The position numbers were made by a program, and so were the translations under genes. A DNA stretch of 64,000 bases from Flavobacterium reichenbachii (GTDB lineage Bacteria; Bacteroidota; Bacteroidia; Flavobacteriales; Flavobacteriaceae): NCBI RefSeq assembly GCF_002217435.1, contig NZ_MUHF01000005.1, forward strand, positions 62,001 through 126,000. The letters run 5' to 3'. Positions 25,816-34,295 of the stretch are shown here, piece by piece (position 1 is the stretch's first letter; the number at the start of each line of letters is the position of its first letter). Under the pieces are notes generated by a model, which saw only the letters and a list, made by a program, of their open reading frames with translations, did no database searches and was not told the DNA's origin.

Positions 25816-25823
25816 TAAATTTG
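25816..25823 (+). promoter_or_regulatory. -7 box of the SDR operon
   Basis: TAAATTTG fits TAnnTTTG exactly, 30 bases upstream of ATG 25854. Confidence 0.6.
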
Positions 25824-25853
25824 CATCTTCAAAATATTTAAAAAAATATAAAA

Positions 25854-26609
25854 ATGAGCAAATTAAAAAATAAAGTGGCAATAGTTACAGGAGCTTCAAA
25901 AGGAATCGGTGCTTCTATTGCTAAATATTTTGCAGCAGAAGGTGCAAAAGTTGTAGTCAATTATGCATCAAGCAAAGAAGGTGCAGACAGCGTTGTAAAA
26001 GCAATAACCGATAATGGTGGCACTGCAATCGCAGTACAAGGCGATGTTTCTAAACAATCAGATGTTACAAGACTTTTTCAGGAAACAAAAAATGCCTTCG
26101 GAACATTAGATATTTTGGTAAACAATGCAGGAATTTATCAATACGCACCCATTGAAGAATTTTCAGAAGAATTCTTTCATTCACAGTTTAATATCAATGT
26201 TTTGGGATCACTGTTTTCTATTCAGGAGGCTTTGAAATCATTTGGCGAAAAAGGCGGTAATATTATCAACATCAGTTCGGGAGCAAGTAACACACCTTTG
26301 CCTACAGGATCTGTATATTCTGCAACAAAAGCAGCTTTGGATGCCATTACGATTTCTCTATCAAAAGAATTCAGCGGGAGAAATATCCGAATCAATTCTA
26401 TTTTACCAGGTGTTGTAGAAACAGAAGGTTCACGCAGTGGAGGCTTTATTGGCAGTGATTTCGAAACCAAATTAGTTGCCACTACGCCTCTTGGCCGTAC
26501 CGGACAGCCAGAAGATATTGCCAAAGCGGCTGTATTTCTTGCTTCTGATGATGCTGCATGGATAACGGGAGAGAAAATTTCTGTGTCAGGCGGTATTTAC
26601 GGTATATAA
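25854..26609 (+). CDS. short-chain dehydrogenase/reductase 1
   Basis: A 251-residue classical SDR. Cofactor motif TGASKGIG (12-19), NNAG at about residue 90, catalytic Ser in 'INISSGAS', YSATK active-site Tyr/Lys, and the C-terminal 'FLASDDAAWITGEKISVSGGIYG'. NADPH use is suggested by the Lys/Ser-rich 'NYASSKEGAD' after strand 2. It lies first in a two-SDR operon controlled by the divergent HxlR gene. Substrate unknown. Confidence 0.92.
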   Translation: MSKLKNKVAIVTGASKGIGASIAKYFAAEGAKVVVNYASSKEGADSVVKAITDNGGTAIAVQGDVSKQSDVTRLFQETKNAFGTLDILVNNAGIYQYAPIEEFSEEFFHSQFNINVLGSLFSIQEALKSFGEKGGNIINISSGASNTPLPTGSVYSATKAALDAITISLSKEFSGRNIRINSILPGVVETEGSRSGGFIGSDFETKLVATTPLGRTGQPEDIAKAAVFLASDDAAWITGEKISVSGGIYGI

Positions 26610-26640
26610 TTTTTTTATACAATAACATAAGATCAAAAAA

Positions 26641-27411
26641 ATGAGCAAATTAAAAAACAAAATAGCAGTAATTACGGGCGGTAACAGCGGTATCGGTTTT
26701 GGTATCGCGGCCGCATTCAAAAATGAAGGCGCTTCTGGAACTATTACCGGAAGAAATGAAGCAACACTAAATACTGCTGTAACAGCTTTAGGGGCTCATT
26801 TTATAGCCGTTGCAGGCGATGTAACCAAGAGCAGTGATTTAGAAAATATATTCAAAAAAACGGCTGATAAATTTGGTAATATTGATGTACTGGTTGTAAA
26901 TGCTGGTGGTGTTGTCGATGGAGTTCCCTTAGGAGATATCACCAATGTAACTGAAGAAGGTTATGATAGATATATGGATTTGAATTTAAAAAGTGCCTAT
27001 TTTACTGTAAAGAAAGCACTTCCTTACTTAAATGACGGAGCTTCTATCATTCTGATCGGATCGAGTGCCGCACATCGCGCTGCACCTGGAATGGCTATTT
27101 ATGCTGCGGCTAAAGCGGCTATTATATCATTGGCCAAAGGGTTATCGTTAGATTTACTTTCGAGAAAAATACGGGTCAATGCACTTTCTCCCGGTTCTAT
27201 TGATACACCTGTTTTTGGAAAACTAGTGCCAGAGGAACATGTGGAGCAAGTAAAACAAAGCTGGATCGATATTACACCTGTGGGCAGACAAGGACTTCCT
27301 TCTGATATTGGAAATGCTGCTGTATTTTTAGCATCAGACGATTCGACTTTTATAGTTGGAACCGAAATCTTATCGGATGGCGGTCTTACCAATATCAGCT
27401 TGATGAACTAA
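26641..27411 (+). CDS. short-chain dehydrogenase/reductase 2
   Basis: A 256-residue SDR, 31 bases downstream of the first and starting with the same MSKLKNK. Motifs are TGGNSGIG, VNAGG, 'IILIGSSAAHRAAPGMAIYAAAK' with catalytic Ser/Tyr/Lys, and a C-terminal 'FLASDDSTFIVGTEILSDGG'. The two proteins look like an old tandem duplication, since they differ through most of their length. A terminator follows at 27443-27481. Confidence 0.92.
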   Translation: MSKLKNKIAVITGGNSGIGFGIAAAFKNEGASGTITGRNEATLNTAVTALGAHFIAVAGDVTKSSDLENIFKKTADKFGNIDVLVVNAGGVVDGVPLGDITNVTEEGYDRYMDLNLKSAYFTVKKALPYLNDGASIILIGSSAAHRAAPGMAIYAAAKAAIISLAKGLSLDLLSRKIRVNALSPGSIDTPVFGKLVPEEHVEQVKQSWIDITPVGRQGLPSDIGNAAVFLASDDSTFIVGTEILSDGGLTNISLMN

Positions 27412-27442
27412 TCTGTATTAAAAAATCAATACTTTTAGTAAG

Positions 27443-27481
27443 AACTTCCAAAGTCATTTTTTTGATTTTGGAAGTTTTTTT
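27443..27481 (+). terminator. terminator of the SDR operon
   Basis: AACTTCCAAA pairs with TTTGGAAGTT (one end T-rich loop GTCATTTTTTTGAT), followed by TTTTTTT. It ends 13 bases before the TetR promoter. Confidence 0.85.
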
Positions 27482-27493
27482 ATTAGCTTTTAA

Positions 27494-27524
27494 TTGTCTT
27501 TCAATACAGAAAAGTTTATTTTTG
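27494..27524 (+). promoter_or_regulatory. promoter of the tetR-type gene
   Basis: TTG at 27494-27496, a 20-base spacer and TATTTTTG at 27517-27524 fit the Bacteroidota sigma consensus (TTG-N17-23-TAnnTTTG). It shows that an in-frame TTG at 27494 is promoter, not start codon. Confidence 0.75.
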
Positions 27525-27541
27525 TAGTGATTTATACAAAA
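27519..27541. promoter_or_regulatory. TetR operator candidate 1
   Basis: Imperfect palindrome of the form TTTTGTA-GTGATTT-ATACAAAA overlapping the -7 box of the tetR-type gene; autoregulation is expected. The same pattern recurs at 28148 and 28226. Confidence 0.6.
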
Positions 27542-27550
27542 TTAAAACTA

Positions 27551-28132
27551 ATGCGCGGAAGACCAACAATCTTTAATGAAGAGCAGCTGATAGAAAAAGC
27601 ACAAAAGGTCTTTTGGGAAAAAGGTTTTAATGCCACTTCCCTAGAAGATCTGCTTCAGGCGATGCAGATTGGGAGCGGCAGTTTCTACAATACTTTTAAG
27701 GGAGGAAAAAAAGAGGTTTTTTCTAAAGCTGTTCAGCTTCGAAGAAGAGGGCTGAGTGATTTTAAAAAAGAACTTATGCAAAGCGAATCTCCTATCGATT
27801 TAATCAAGGATTTTTTTCGTTCTCTAGCACAAACAGATCGCTATACGCATTTGTTAGGGTGCCTTATTGTAAATACTATTATTGAAATGACCTTTGTAGA
27901 CGATACTTTTGAGGATGAAGCCGTATCGGTATTAAAAGAAATGGAACAACTCTATATCTGGGCAATTGCTAAAGCACAGCAAGAAGGAAAGATGAAAAAC
28001 CAGACAAGTCCTGAAATTTTGGGGCGCTATCTTGTTACATTCTGGAGCGGCTTTAATGTAATCAGACGTATGTATCCGGATAATGAAGTATTGAAAACAC
28101 AAATAGAAATGCAACTCAGTATTCTCAACTAG
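27551..28132 (+). CDS. TetR/AcrR family regulator
   Basis: A 193-residue repressor from ATG 27551 (MRGRPTIFNEEQLIEKA). The helix-turn-helix is at about residues 23-45, 'GFNATSLEDLLQAMQIGSGSFYNTF'. The C-terminal ligand domain starts at 'LIKDFFRSLAQ' and holds 'LGCLIVNTIIEM', the pattern of the TetR_C family of YxaF/AcuR-like proteins. It lies after the SDR operon and upstream of the S33 hydrolase gene, with a matching palindrome in front of itself and two in front of that gene. Confidence 0.9.
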   Translation: MRGRPTIFNEEQLIEKAQKVFWEKGFNATSLEDLLQAMQIGSGSFYNTFKGGKKEVFSKAVQLRRRGLSDFKKELMQSESPIDLIKDFFRSLAQTDRYTHLLGCLIVNTIIEMTFVDDTFEDEAVSVLKEMEQLYIWAIAKAQQEGKMKNQTSPEILGRYLVTFWSGFNVIRRMYPDNEVLKTQIEMQLSILN

Positions 28133-28147
28133 CTTTTTTTTAATCAA

Positions 28148-28169
28148 TTTTGTAGTATTCAATACAAAA
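28148..28169. promoter_or_regulatory. TetR operator candidate 2
   Basis: TTTTGTA-GTATTCA-ATACAAAA, 7-8 base arms. It lies 16 bases after the tetR-type stop codon. Confidence 0.55.
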
Positions 28170-28225
28170 TAAAAAAACAGATTTGAAATTATTAAATATC
28201 AATTATAAAAACCTATTAATCTTAA

Positions 28226-28248
28226 TTTTTGTAGTGATCAATACAATA
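28226..28248. promoter_or_regulatory. TetR operator candidate 3
   Basis: TTTTTGTAGTGATCAATACA followed by ATA: the same half-sites as at 27519 and 28148, with TGATCA at its centre. It lies 243 bases upstream of the S33 hydrolase gene and 26 bases upstream of a 35-codon open frame. Confidence 0.55.
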
Positions 28249-28273
28249 AAAAAATAATACTTAAACTATAGCA

Positions 28274-28381
28274 ATGAAACGAAGAGGTAAAAAACTCAAG
28301 AATCCCGCCAGAGGAGATATTTACATTATAATAGATAATTATGCTATTTCTGCAGGATCATATATTTGGCCTGAAGCATAA
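28274..28381 (+). pseudogene. 35-codon open frame, possible gene remnant
   Basis: ATG 28274 to TAA 28379-28381, product MKRRGKKLKNPARGD plus 'IYIIIDNYAISAGSYIWPEA'. It directly follows operator candidate 3, where the regulated gene would be expected. The hydrophobic strand then 'SAGS' faintly recalls S41-type proteases, but this is weak. It may be the truncated remainder of a target gene, or a real small peptide. Confidence 0.3.
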
Positions 28382-28490
28382 AATATAATCCAAAGCCCTT
28401 GATGCCCCAACATCAAATCGTGCGTATATTAAAAACAAAACTAATGGCATTATTCAATGCGATATAAGAATTAATACTATAAACACTATT

Positions 28491-29546
28491 ATGATTACTT
28501 ACAAAAAAATATTTTTACTGTCTTTTACAGTTCTTTCCTTTATGTCTTGTAATAAAGAAAATCATTCGGAAAAACAAAATACAGATACTGCAGCCTATTT
28601 AAAAGACACCAGTCCAGGCATAAAAACAGGTGGTGTAAAGATGATTGAAATCACTACTCCAAAAGGCAAATTTAAGGTATGGACGAAACGTATCGGAAAT
28701 AATCCAAAAATCAAACTGCTCCTGCTCAATGGAGGTCCGGGTGCAACACATGAATATTTTGAATGCATGGAAAGTTTTTTACCGGCAGAAGGTATCGAAT
28801 TCATTTATTACGATCAGCTTGGAACTGGCAATTCAGATAATCCTAATGATCCTGCATTTTGGGATCTGCCACGATTTGTAGACGAAGTTGAACAGGTACG
28901 CAAGGCTTTAGACCTTAATAAAGATAATTTTTATGTGCTGGGCCATTCCTGGGGCGGAATTTTAGCGGCAGAATATGCCCTTAAATATCAGCAGAATTTA
29001 AAAGGTTTGATTATTTCAAACATGATGATGAGCGCTGTCGATTACAGCACATATTCTAAAGAGGTGCTTGCAAAGCAAATGGATCCGAAGGTGTTAGCGC
29101 GAATAAGAGAAATTGAAAAAAACAAAGATTTTGAAAATCCGGAATATATGCAGTTATTGGTTCCTAATTTCTATTCTAAGCACATTTTGCGTATGGATGC
29201 AAACTTATGGCCCGAACCACTTAACCGTGCGCTGGGAAAAATTAACCAATCACTTTATGTGACCATGCAGGGACCAAGTGAATTTGGACTTTCTGGAAAA
29301 CTGGAAAACTGGGATATTAAAAAGCAGCTTTCAAAAATTACCGTGCCGACCTTATCTATAGGAGCAAAATATGATACTATGGATCCAAAACATATGGAGT
29401 GGATTTCTACTCAGGTTAAAAATGGAACTTACCTGTATTGTGAAAAAGGAAGTCATATGAGTATGTACGACGATCAGCAGACTTATATGAAAGGTTTAAT
29501 TAAATTCTTGAAAGATACTGACAGCAAAGCTGATAAAGATTTGTAA
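28491..29546 (+). CDS. S33 proline iminopeptidase-family hydrolase, lipoprotein
   Basis: A 351-residue alpha/beta hydrolase with a lipoprotein signal (MITYKKIFLLSFTVLSFMSC). Oxyanion-hole motif LNGGPGATHEYF, nucleophile GHSWGG, acid in 'GAKYDTMDP', His in 'EKGSHMSMYDD'. The family removes N-terminal Pro or acts on related peptides and amides. Membrane-anchored forms in Bacteroidota act in the periplasm. Probably regulated by the upstream TetR protein. A terminator follows. Confidence 0.9.
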   Translation: MITYKKIFLLSFTVLSFMSCNKENHSEKQNTDTAAYLKDTSPGIKTGGVKMIEITTPKGKFKVWTKRIGNNPKIKLLLLNGGPGATHEYFECMESFLPAEGIEFIYYDQLGTGNSDNPNDPAFWDLPRFVDEVEQVRKALDLNKDNFYVLGHSWGGILAAEYALKYQQNLKGLIISNMMMSAVDYSTYSKEVLAKQMDPKVLARIREIEKNKDFENPEYMQLLVPNFYSKHILRMDANLWPEPLNRALGKINQSLYVTMQGPSEFGLSGKLENWDIKKQLSKITVPTLSIGAKYDTMDPKHMEWISTQVKNGTYLYCEKGSHMSMYDDQQTYMKGLIKFLKDTDSKADKDL

Positions 29547-29590
29547 AAGCTTATCTAAATTACTCCGTTTCTAATAGCATCAAATTAAGT

Positions 29591-29617
29591 AAGAGCTGTC
29601 GCAGGACAGCTCTTTTT
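29591..29617. terminator. terminator between convergent genes
   Basis: AAGAGCTGTC and GACAGCTCTT form a 10-bp stem with a GCAG loop and a T5 tract. It lies between the S33 gene and the 83-residue hypothetical on the other strand. Confidence 0.88.
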
Positions 29618-29867
29618 ATTTAAAGATAGTGACGGTATGAATTAATTCTGCTTTACTTATAAACGCTTTTATAAAATTTTGAACTTCACTTCTGTTTCCG
29701 TTTGTTACTTCAAAAGAATTTATATGAAACTCCTGATCCTGATCATCAATATGTATAATTTCTGTGTATCCTCTGGAGATCAAACTTCCTTTTAATTTTA
29801 TTATATCGATTTGCTGCTGACTGCTTAACTCTTTGCGCACCCGAATTCTGATCGCTTTTTCCATCAT
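29616..29867 (-). CDS. 83-residue hypothetical protein
   Basis: A small charged protein starting MMEKAIRIRVRKELSSQQQID. Its alternation 'iRIRVRkel...GSLISRGYTEIIHI..Qdqe.HInSFEVTNGNRSEVQNFIKAFISKAELIHTVTI' suggests a small alpha+beta fold with a long helix. I do not recognise the family. It converges with the S33 gene at a shared terminator. No neighbour suggests a function. Confidence 0.5.
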   Translation of the reverse strand: MMEKAIRIRVRKELSSQQQIDIIKLKGSLISRGYTEIIHIDDQDQEFHINSFEVTNGNRSEVQNFIKAFISKAELIHTVTIFK

Positions 29868-29974
29868 AAATATTTTGTATTAAACCTGTTGGATGAAATT
29901 AAAAAAATAGATTTTAATACCGATAAACTATGAGTATTTAGATTAATGAAACGCCTTTTTTTAATCTTCAAAGC

Positions 29975-29995
29975 ACTATGTTTCTGCGTTTAAAA
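29975..29995 (+). repeat. dispersed motif copy 3
   Basis: CTATGTTTCTGCGTTTAAAA resembles CTATGTTTCTATGTGTTAAA at 43585 with a few changes. It lies between the 83-residue gene and the operon terminator at 30039. Confidence 0.35.
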
Positions 29996-30038
29996 TAATT
30001 GAACTTAATCGATAACCTTAACTATACTAAATCAAAAA

Positions 30039-30087
30039 AATTAAGGGGCTGGTTATGAAATTTTCATAATATCCAAGCCCCTTAATC
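30039..30087 (-). terminator. terminator of the 33.9-30.1 kb operon
   Basis: ATTAAGGGGCT pairs with AGCCCCTTAAT, with an inner stem GGTTATGAAA / TTTTCATAATATCC. On the minus strand seven T follow. It lies 54 bases past the last stop of the operon. Confidence 0.88.
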
Positions 30088-30140
30088 AGTTTCCAAAATC
30101 AATTCTAATTATCACCTTTTATTTAACACCTGCTTTTCAG

Positions 30141-30827
30141 TTAAGCAGGATTCGAAGCCAGAATAATTACATCAGCCACAGCTTCGGGCTGTGATACATA
30201 AACAACATGACTTCCTCTAACCTCTGTAACTACCGTATTAGAGCGTTTATACATTTTTTGCTGTATTTCAGGCACGATACTTTTATCTTCTGTTGCTATC
30301 ACACCGTAGGACTGTTTTACTTTCCAGGCAGCATTTGTAATTGGTGTTACAAAACCTTTAGCATAAAAAGCACCTTGCGAAGCGTACATAAATGCAGCAT
30401 CTTCTTTGCTTAAGTCTGCACATAAACCTGCATGAAATTTATCTTTGTCATAGTATACAATTCCTTTGTCATCTGGAGCCAGTACGCCGCTCTCTGGTGC
30501 AGGAGGTGCTGTTTGAGCCCAATCCAGCGCAGATTCACCATTGTCCGGCTGAAAAGCTGCCACATAAACCAGAGCCTCAACGTTAGAATGATTACCAGCC
30601 TCTGTTATTAACACTCCACCATACGAATGTCCTACGAGAACTGTTGGACCATCCTGCTTGTCCAATGCAGCTTTAACGGCTTCTACTCCATCTTCAAGAG
30701 AAGTAAGCGGATTATGTACAATGGTTACATCATACCCTTTTTTATTTAATATTTCATAAACGCCTCTCCAGCCAGAACCATCTGCAAATGCACCATGCAC
30801 CAGCACAATATTTTTAAATTTTTTCAT
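30141..30827 (-). CDS. alpha/beta hydrolase, EstC-like esterase
   Basis: A 228-residue hydrolase: 'NIVLVHGAFADGSGWRGVYEILNKKGYDVTIVHNPLTSLEDGV' in pieces, nucleophile Ser in 'TVLVGHSYGGVLITEAG', and His near the C-terminus in 'VRGSHVVYVSQPEAV'. The VHGAFADGSGW segment is diagnostic of the EstC/salicylate-esterase-like group, acting on small esters or lactones. It lies 37 bases downstream of the TauE gene with no terminator between, so it is the last gene of the operon. Confidence 0.88.
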   Translation of the reverse strand: MKKFKNIVLVHGAFADGSGWRGVYEILNKKGYDVTIVHNPLTSLEDGVEAVKAALDKQDGPTVLVGHSYGGVLITEAGNHSNVEALVYVAAFQPDNGESALDWAQTAPPAPESGVLAPDDKGIVYYDKDKFHAGLCADLSKEDAAFMYASQGAFYAKGFVTPITNAAWKVKQSYGVIATEDKSIVPEIQQKMYKRSNTVVTEVRGSHVVYVSQPEAVADVIILASNPA

Positions 30828-30864
30828 TTTTAAATCTTTAAGTTGTTAATAATTTAATGTGCGG

Positions 30865-31626
30865 CTACGACATCATAAAAAAATAAACTGCCATAAGCCC
30901 TCCAATCACTATAATTGCCTTTCTGACAATTTCCTGATTGATTTTTCTAGAATACACTGCCCCGTAATACCCGCCAAGTACCGCCCCAAAAATTAATATA
31001 AGGCTCAATTTCCAATCAATAAGGCCGGAAAAGACAAAACATATAGCCGCTATTCCGTTGTTTACCGAAACCATTAGAACTTTTAGACCGTTCATTTCAT
31101 TTAGGTTTTTCATTCCGTATAAAGTGAAAAGCGTCAGAATCATAATTCCTATTCCGGCATTAAAATAACCTCCATAAACATTCAGAAGAAACAATGGGAG
31201 GAATTTTCTATGCGAATACTCGAAATGCTGCTCTGCCTGAAAATTCTTTTGAAAATAATTCAATATTGATTTACTAAAAGTAAACGTACCCCAAGCCACC
31301 AAATGAAAATAAGGAACAAGCGCCTTAAAAACTTCCTGATTGGTCATGATCATTAAAACTGCCCCGCATAAGCCTCCGGCACTACTTATAACCAATAAGA
31401 AAATCAGATCCTTACGTTTGATTCGAATATCATTTTGGAATGCCTTTGCGCTCACTACATTTCCAGGCCAGAGTGAAACGCAGGTCATAGCATTAGATTT
31501 TAAGCTCGATACTCCGTTGAGAACCAGACTGGGAAATACGATGAAACCGCCTCCGCCAGCAAAGGCATTTAACGCCCCGCCTACAATGGCAGACGCAAAC
31601 AACAGAAAATATTGGTAGTTTTCCAT
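30865..31626 (-). CDS. TauE/SafE family sulfite/anion exporter
   Basis: A 253-residue membrane protein with about seven or eight membrane segments and the family's repeated 'GGGGFIVFPSLVLNGVSSLKSNAMT' and 'GGYFNAGIGIMILTLFTLYGMKNLNEMNGLK' halves. Members move sulfite, sulfoacetate or related organic anions. The start codon directly follows the stop of the hydrolase gene at 31627 (0-base gap), showing co-translation. In this operon it may export an acidic hydrolysis product; that is inference. Confidence 0.9.
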   Translation of the reverse strand: MENYQYFLLFASAIVGGALNAFAGGGGFIVFPSLVLNGVSSLKSNAMTCVSLWPGNVVSAKAFQNDIRIKRKDLIFLLVISSAGGLCGAVLMIMTNQEVFKALVPYFHLVAWGTFTFSKSILNYFQKNFQAEQHFEYSHRKFLPLFLLNVYGGYFNAGIGIMILTLFTLYGMKNLNEMNGLKVLMVSVNNGIAAICFVFSGLIDWKLSLILIFGAVLGGYYGAVYSRKINQEIVRKAIIVIGGLMAVYFFMMS

Positions 31627-32520
31627 TTACTTTTTAAAAATTGATTGATAAAAACAGACTATCTCTTCTGCGATTTCTGTCCCAAATTCTTCCAGAACAA
31701 AATGACCGCTGGGATAAAAAATCAGTTTTGAATTTTTAATGTCGTCATGTAGAGCCAATGCTCCTTGCTTAGTAAATACCTCATCATGCTCTCCCCATAC
31801 AATCAAGGCAGGCGGCTGCAATTGCATAAGAACTTCCTGCCATTTCTCGTACAGTAAAAAATTAGCGGCGTAATTTTCTTTTATTTCCAGATGAATTTCC
31901 TTTAACTCTTTTCGATCCATAAGCAGCTGATCGATTGTATACGATTCGGGAGCTATTCTAGACAAATCTCTAACTCCATTTAGATATTCCCATTGTATAT
32001 ACTCAGGCTCTACCAGTTTTGCCAGCTTTTCTAAATTTTCAGTGGTTTTATTCTTAAATAGTGCTGCTGCATTTTTCAACCCGATGCCAAGTCCTTCAAA
32101 ATGAATGGTTCCGTTCTGAAAAATAAGCATATCAACGCAAGAAGGATTAGCAGTAATCAAGCGCATAAGGATTGGCACTCCATAATCAAAAAGATAAAAA
32201 CTCATTTTATCAATATTCAATTCTGAAAGAAAACCTGCTATAATTCTGGAGAAATTTTCAAAAGTATATTCAAAATTATCTCTCGAAGGAACATCGCTAA
32301 ATCCGAAGCCCGGTAAATCTGGAGCTATAACATGAAACTGTTCCGACAGTCTCGGGATTACATTTCTAAACATGTGTGAAGATGCCGGATAACCATGAAG
32401 CAGCAGCAGTTTTGGTTTGCTGCTGTCCCCTGCTTCTCGGTAAAAAATTTTTGTTCCAATTACCTTTATACTTTTGTACTTTATGGAAAAACCTTCTTCT
32501 TCCTGTTTTCGAATTTTCAT
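31627..32520 (-). CDS. alpha/beta hydrolase with Asp nucleophile (dehalogenase-like) A
   Basis: A 297-residue hydrolase. The motif at the nucleophile elbow is 'SFYLFDYGVPILMRLI', i.e. DYG in place of the GxSxG Ser, matching the Asp nucleophile of haloalkane dehalogenases and epoxide hydrolases. 'LLLHGYPASSHMFRNVIPRLSEQFHVIAPDLPGFGFSDVP' by parts is the N-terminal half, and the base His is in 'PSGHFVLEEFG'. About 40% similar to its neighbour at 32591. Second hydrolase in the operon. Halogenated substrate not proven. Confidence 0.88.
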   Translation of the reverse strand: MKIRKQEEEGFSIKYKSIKVIGTKIFYREAGDSSKPKLLLLHGYPASSHMFRNVIPRLSEQFHVIAPDLPGFGFSDVPSRDNFEYTFENFSRIIAGFLSELNIDKMSFYLFDYGVPILMRLITANPSCVDMLIFQNGTIHFEGLGIGLKNAAALFKNKTTENLEKLAKLVEPEYIQWEYLNGVRDLSRIAPESYTIDQLLMDRKELKEIHLEIKENYAANFLLYEKWQEVLMQLQPPALIVWGEHDEVFTKQGALALHDDIKNSKLIFYPSGHFVLEEFGTEIAEEIVCFYQSIFKK

Positions 32521-32590
32521 GAGCTGCTCGTTTTAAAAATCATAATCGCATCTGTATATCAATAGATTAAATAAGAATCAGAGTATTTAA

Positions 32591-33457
32591 TTATTTGCCT
32601 GTTTTTCTCAAAAGAAAATCTTTTATCAGTGCGATAATTTCATCACCAAAGCTTTCAAGAGCAAAATGTCCTGTGTTAAACAAATGATATTCAAGATTTT
32701 TTAAGTCTTTTTTGAAAGCTTCTGCGCCTGAACCCGGAAAAATATAATCGTCTTTACCGTACACAATAATGGTTTCCGGCTGATACTTTCTGAAGTATTC
32801 CTGCCACTCCGGATATAGTACCAAATTGGTTTGATAATCATAAAATAAAGACAGTTGGATGTCGCCGTTTTCAGGTCTCTCAAGGTGTCTCAAATCAAGT
32901 TCCCAATTGTCTGGCGAAATCACACTTGGATCTGGTACAGCGTGCGTATACTGCCATTTTAATCCATTAGGATCATGAAATCCACGGATGGTATTTTCTG
33001 CCGCTTTGTTATTTCTGTCTTTCCAGTATTCCTTAATTGGATCCCAGAAAGTCTCAAGCCCTTCATCGTAAGCACAGCCATTTTGTATAATCAGCGTCTC
33101 GATTTGATCCGGATTTCTGCTTGCAATTCTAAATCCAATAGGCGCTCCGTAATCCATTAGGTAAATGCTGAACTTTGCAATTCCTAATTCGTCCAATAAC
33201 TTTTTTACGATGTTTGAATAATTTTCAAAACTGTATTCAAAGGAAGCAATTGGAGGCTGTTCACTTCTTCCGAAACCAGGATAATCCGGTGCAATAAGAT
33301 GAAAATCATCTGCCAGTTCGTTTATTAAATTTCTAAACATATGAGAAGATGTAGGATAGCCGTGAAGCAGTAAAACCGTCGGCTTGTTTTTATAGCCGCC
33401 TTCTCTGTAGAAAATTTCAACTCCATTGATTTTTCTTGAATGATAACTTGTTTTCAT
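32591..33457 (-). CDS. alpha/beta hydrolase with Asp nucleophile (dehalogenase-like) B
   Basis: A 288-residue paralogue of A and of the protein at 45984. Nucleophile Asp in 'SIYLMDYGAPIGFRIASRNP', acid in 'VYGKDDYIFPGSGA', His in 'NTGHFALESFG'. The front end 'NGVEIFYREGGYKNKPTVLLLHGYPTSSHMFRNL' is almost the same in all three. It lies 70 bases upstream of A and 66 downstream of the DUF1348 gene. Likely a C-halogen, ester or epoxide hydrolase; not tested. Confidence 0.88.
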   Translation of the reverse strand: MKTSYHSRKINGVEIFYREGGYKNKPTVLLLHGYPTSSHMFRNLINELADDFHLIAPDYPGFGRSEQPPIASFEYSFENYSNIVKKLLDELGIAKFSIYLMDYGAPIGFRIASRNPDQIETLIIQNGCAYDEGLETFWDPIKEYWKDRNNKAAENTIRGFHDPNGLKWQYTHAVPDPSVISPDNWELDLRHLERPENGDIQLSLFYDYQTNLVLYPEWQEYFRKYQPETIIVYGKDDYIFPGSGAEAFKKDLKNLEYHLFNTGHFALESFGDEIIALIKDFLLRKTGK

Positions 33458-33523
33458 AATAGTAACTTTTAAATTAATTCTTGATTATTGATTAAACACT
33501 TTTTTGGAGGTATTTTTAAAAAC

Positions 33524-33937
33524 TTAAATAAATTTTCTTTCGTTTTCTTTAATTGGCAGATCGTTAATACAGGCATATCTTCTCTGCATTAATCCATCCT
33601 CATCAAATTCCCAATTTTCGTTTCCATAGGCTCTAAACCATTCTCCCTGTACATTTTGATATTCATATTCAAATCGCACTGCTATTCGATTATCTATATG
33701 AGCCCAATATTCTTTTTTGAGTTTGTAATGAAGCTCAGATTCCCATTTTGCAGTAAGGAATTCTATAATTTCTTCTGTACCGTTTATAAAGAGATGGCGA
33801 TTTCTCCATTCACTGTCAGCAGTATACGCCTGTGCCACACGATAAGGGTCTTGGCTGTTCCAGCCGTCTTCGGCCAGCTGTATTTTTTCTTTTGCTGATT
33901 CAATTGTAAAAGGCGGGACAGGATATCTCTTTGACAT
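33524..33937 (-). CDS. DUF1348/NTF2-like protein
   Basis: A 137-residue single-domain protein of the DUF1348 group in the SnoaL/NTF2 superfamily: '[43 protein letters not shown]', '[29 protein letters not shown]'. The NTF2 cone would bind a hydrophobic small molecule. First gene of the leftward operon with two dehalogenase-like hydrolases, TauE and an esterase. A sigma-54-like element lies 63 bases upstream. Confidence 0.87.
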   Translation of the reverse strand: MSKRYPVPPFTIESAKEKIQLAEDGWNSQDPYRVAQAYTADSEWRNRHLFINGTEEIIEFLTAKWESELHYKLKKEYWAHIDNRIAVRFEYEYQNVQGEWFRAYGNENWEFDEDGLMQRRYACINDLPIKENERKFI

Positions 33938-34295
33938 AACTTTTATTTAATTAATGATTTCTACATCACAAACTTAGAGATAGACCGGCTCCCCATTTCT
34001 GCTATATTCTCACCAATAATTATAAAAAACAAAGATTTTGTAAGCATTTATCACTATACAAAACAAGAATACCAGATAAAATTGATTTTAAGCACACAAT
34101 AACCAATAGTAGATAAAGCCTTAAAATACAGTATATACGACGTTATTTAACACTCCGTACAGCAAGGAATAAGGGTCTTTTTTGAAAAAAAAGGTCAAAA
34201 TGGCGGTAGATACGTCGGATTTTGTTTCTAAAATATATTCTTAATTTTAGATGCATTTTCAACTTAGATTTTCCCAAAACTTATAATGAAGTAAC
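33938..34295. other. divergent regulatory region, DUF1348 operon / sensor kinase
   Basis: A 358-base gap between divergent genes. It holds the sigma-54-like element at 34000-34016. It also has 'AAGGGTCTTTTTTGAAAAAA', an A/T-tract block that recurs in weaker form near 57890. No open frame. Confidence 0.45.
34000..34016 (-). promoter_or_regulatory. sigma-54 promoter candidate for the DUF1348 operon
   Basis: On the minus strand TTGGTGAGAATATAGCA has the invariant GG and GC separated by 10 bases. It agrees with YTGGCACGrNNNTTGCW at 10 of 14 defined positions. It lies about 63 bases upstream of ATG 33937. Two sigma-54 activators are encoded 4 kb away. Confidence 0.4.
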
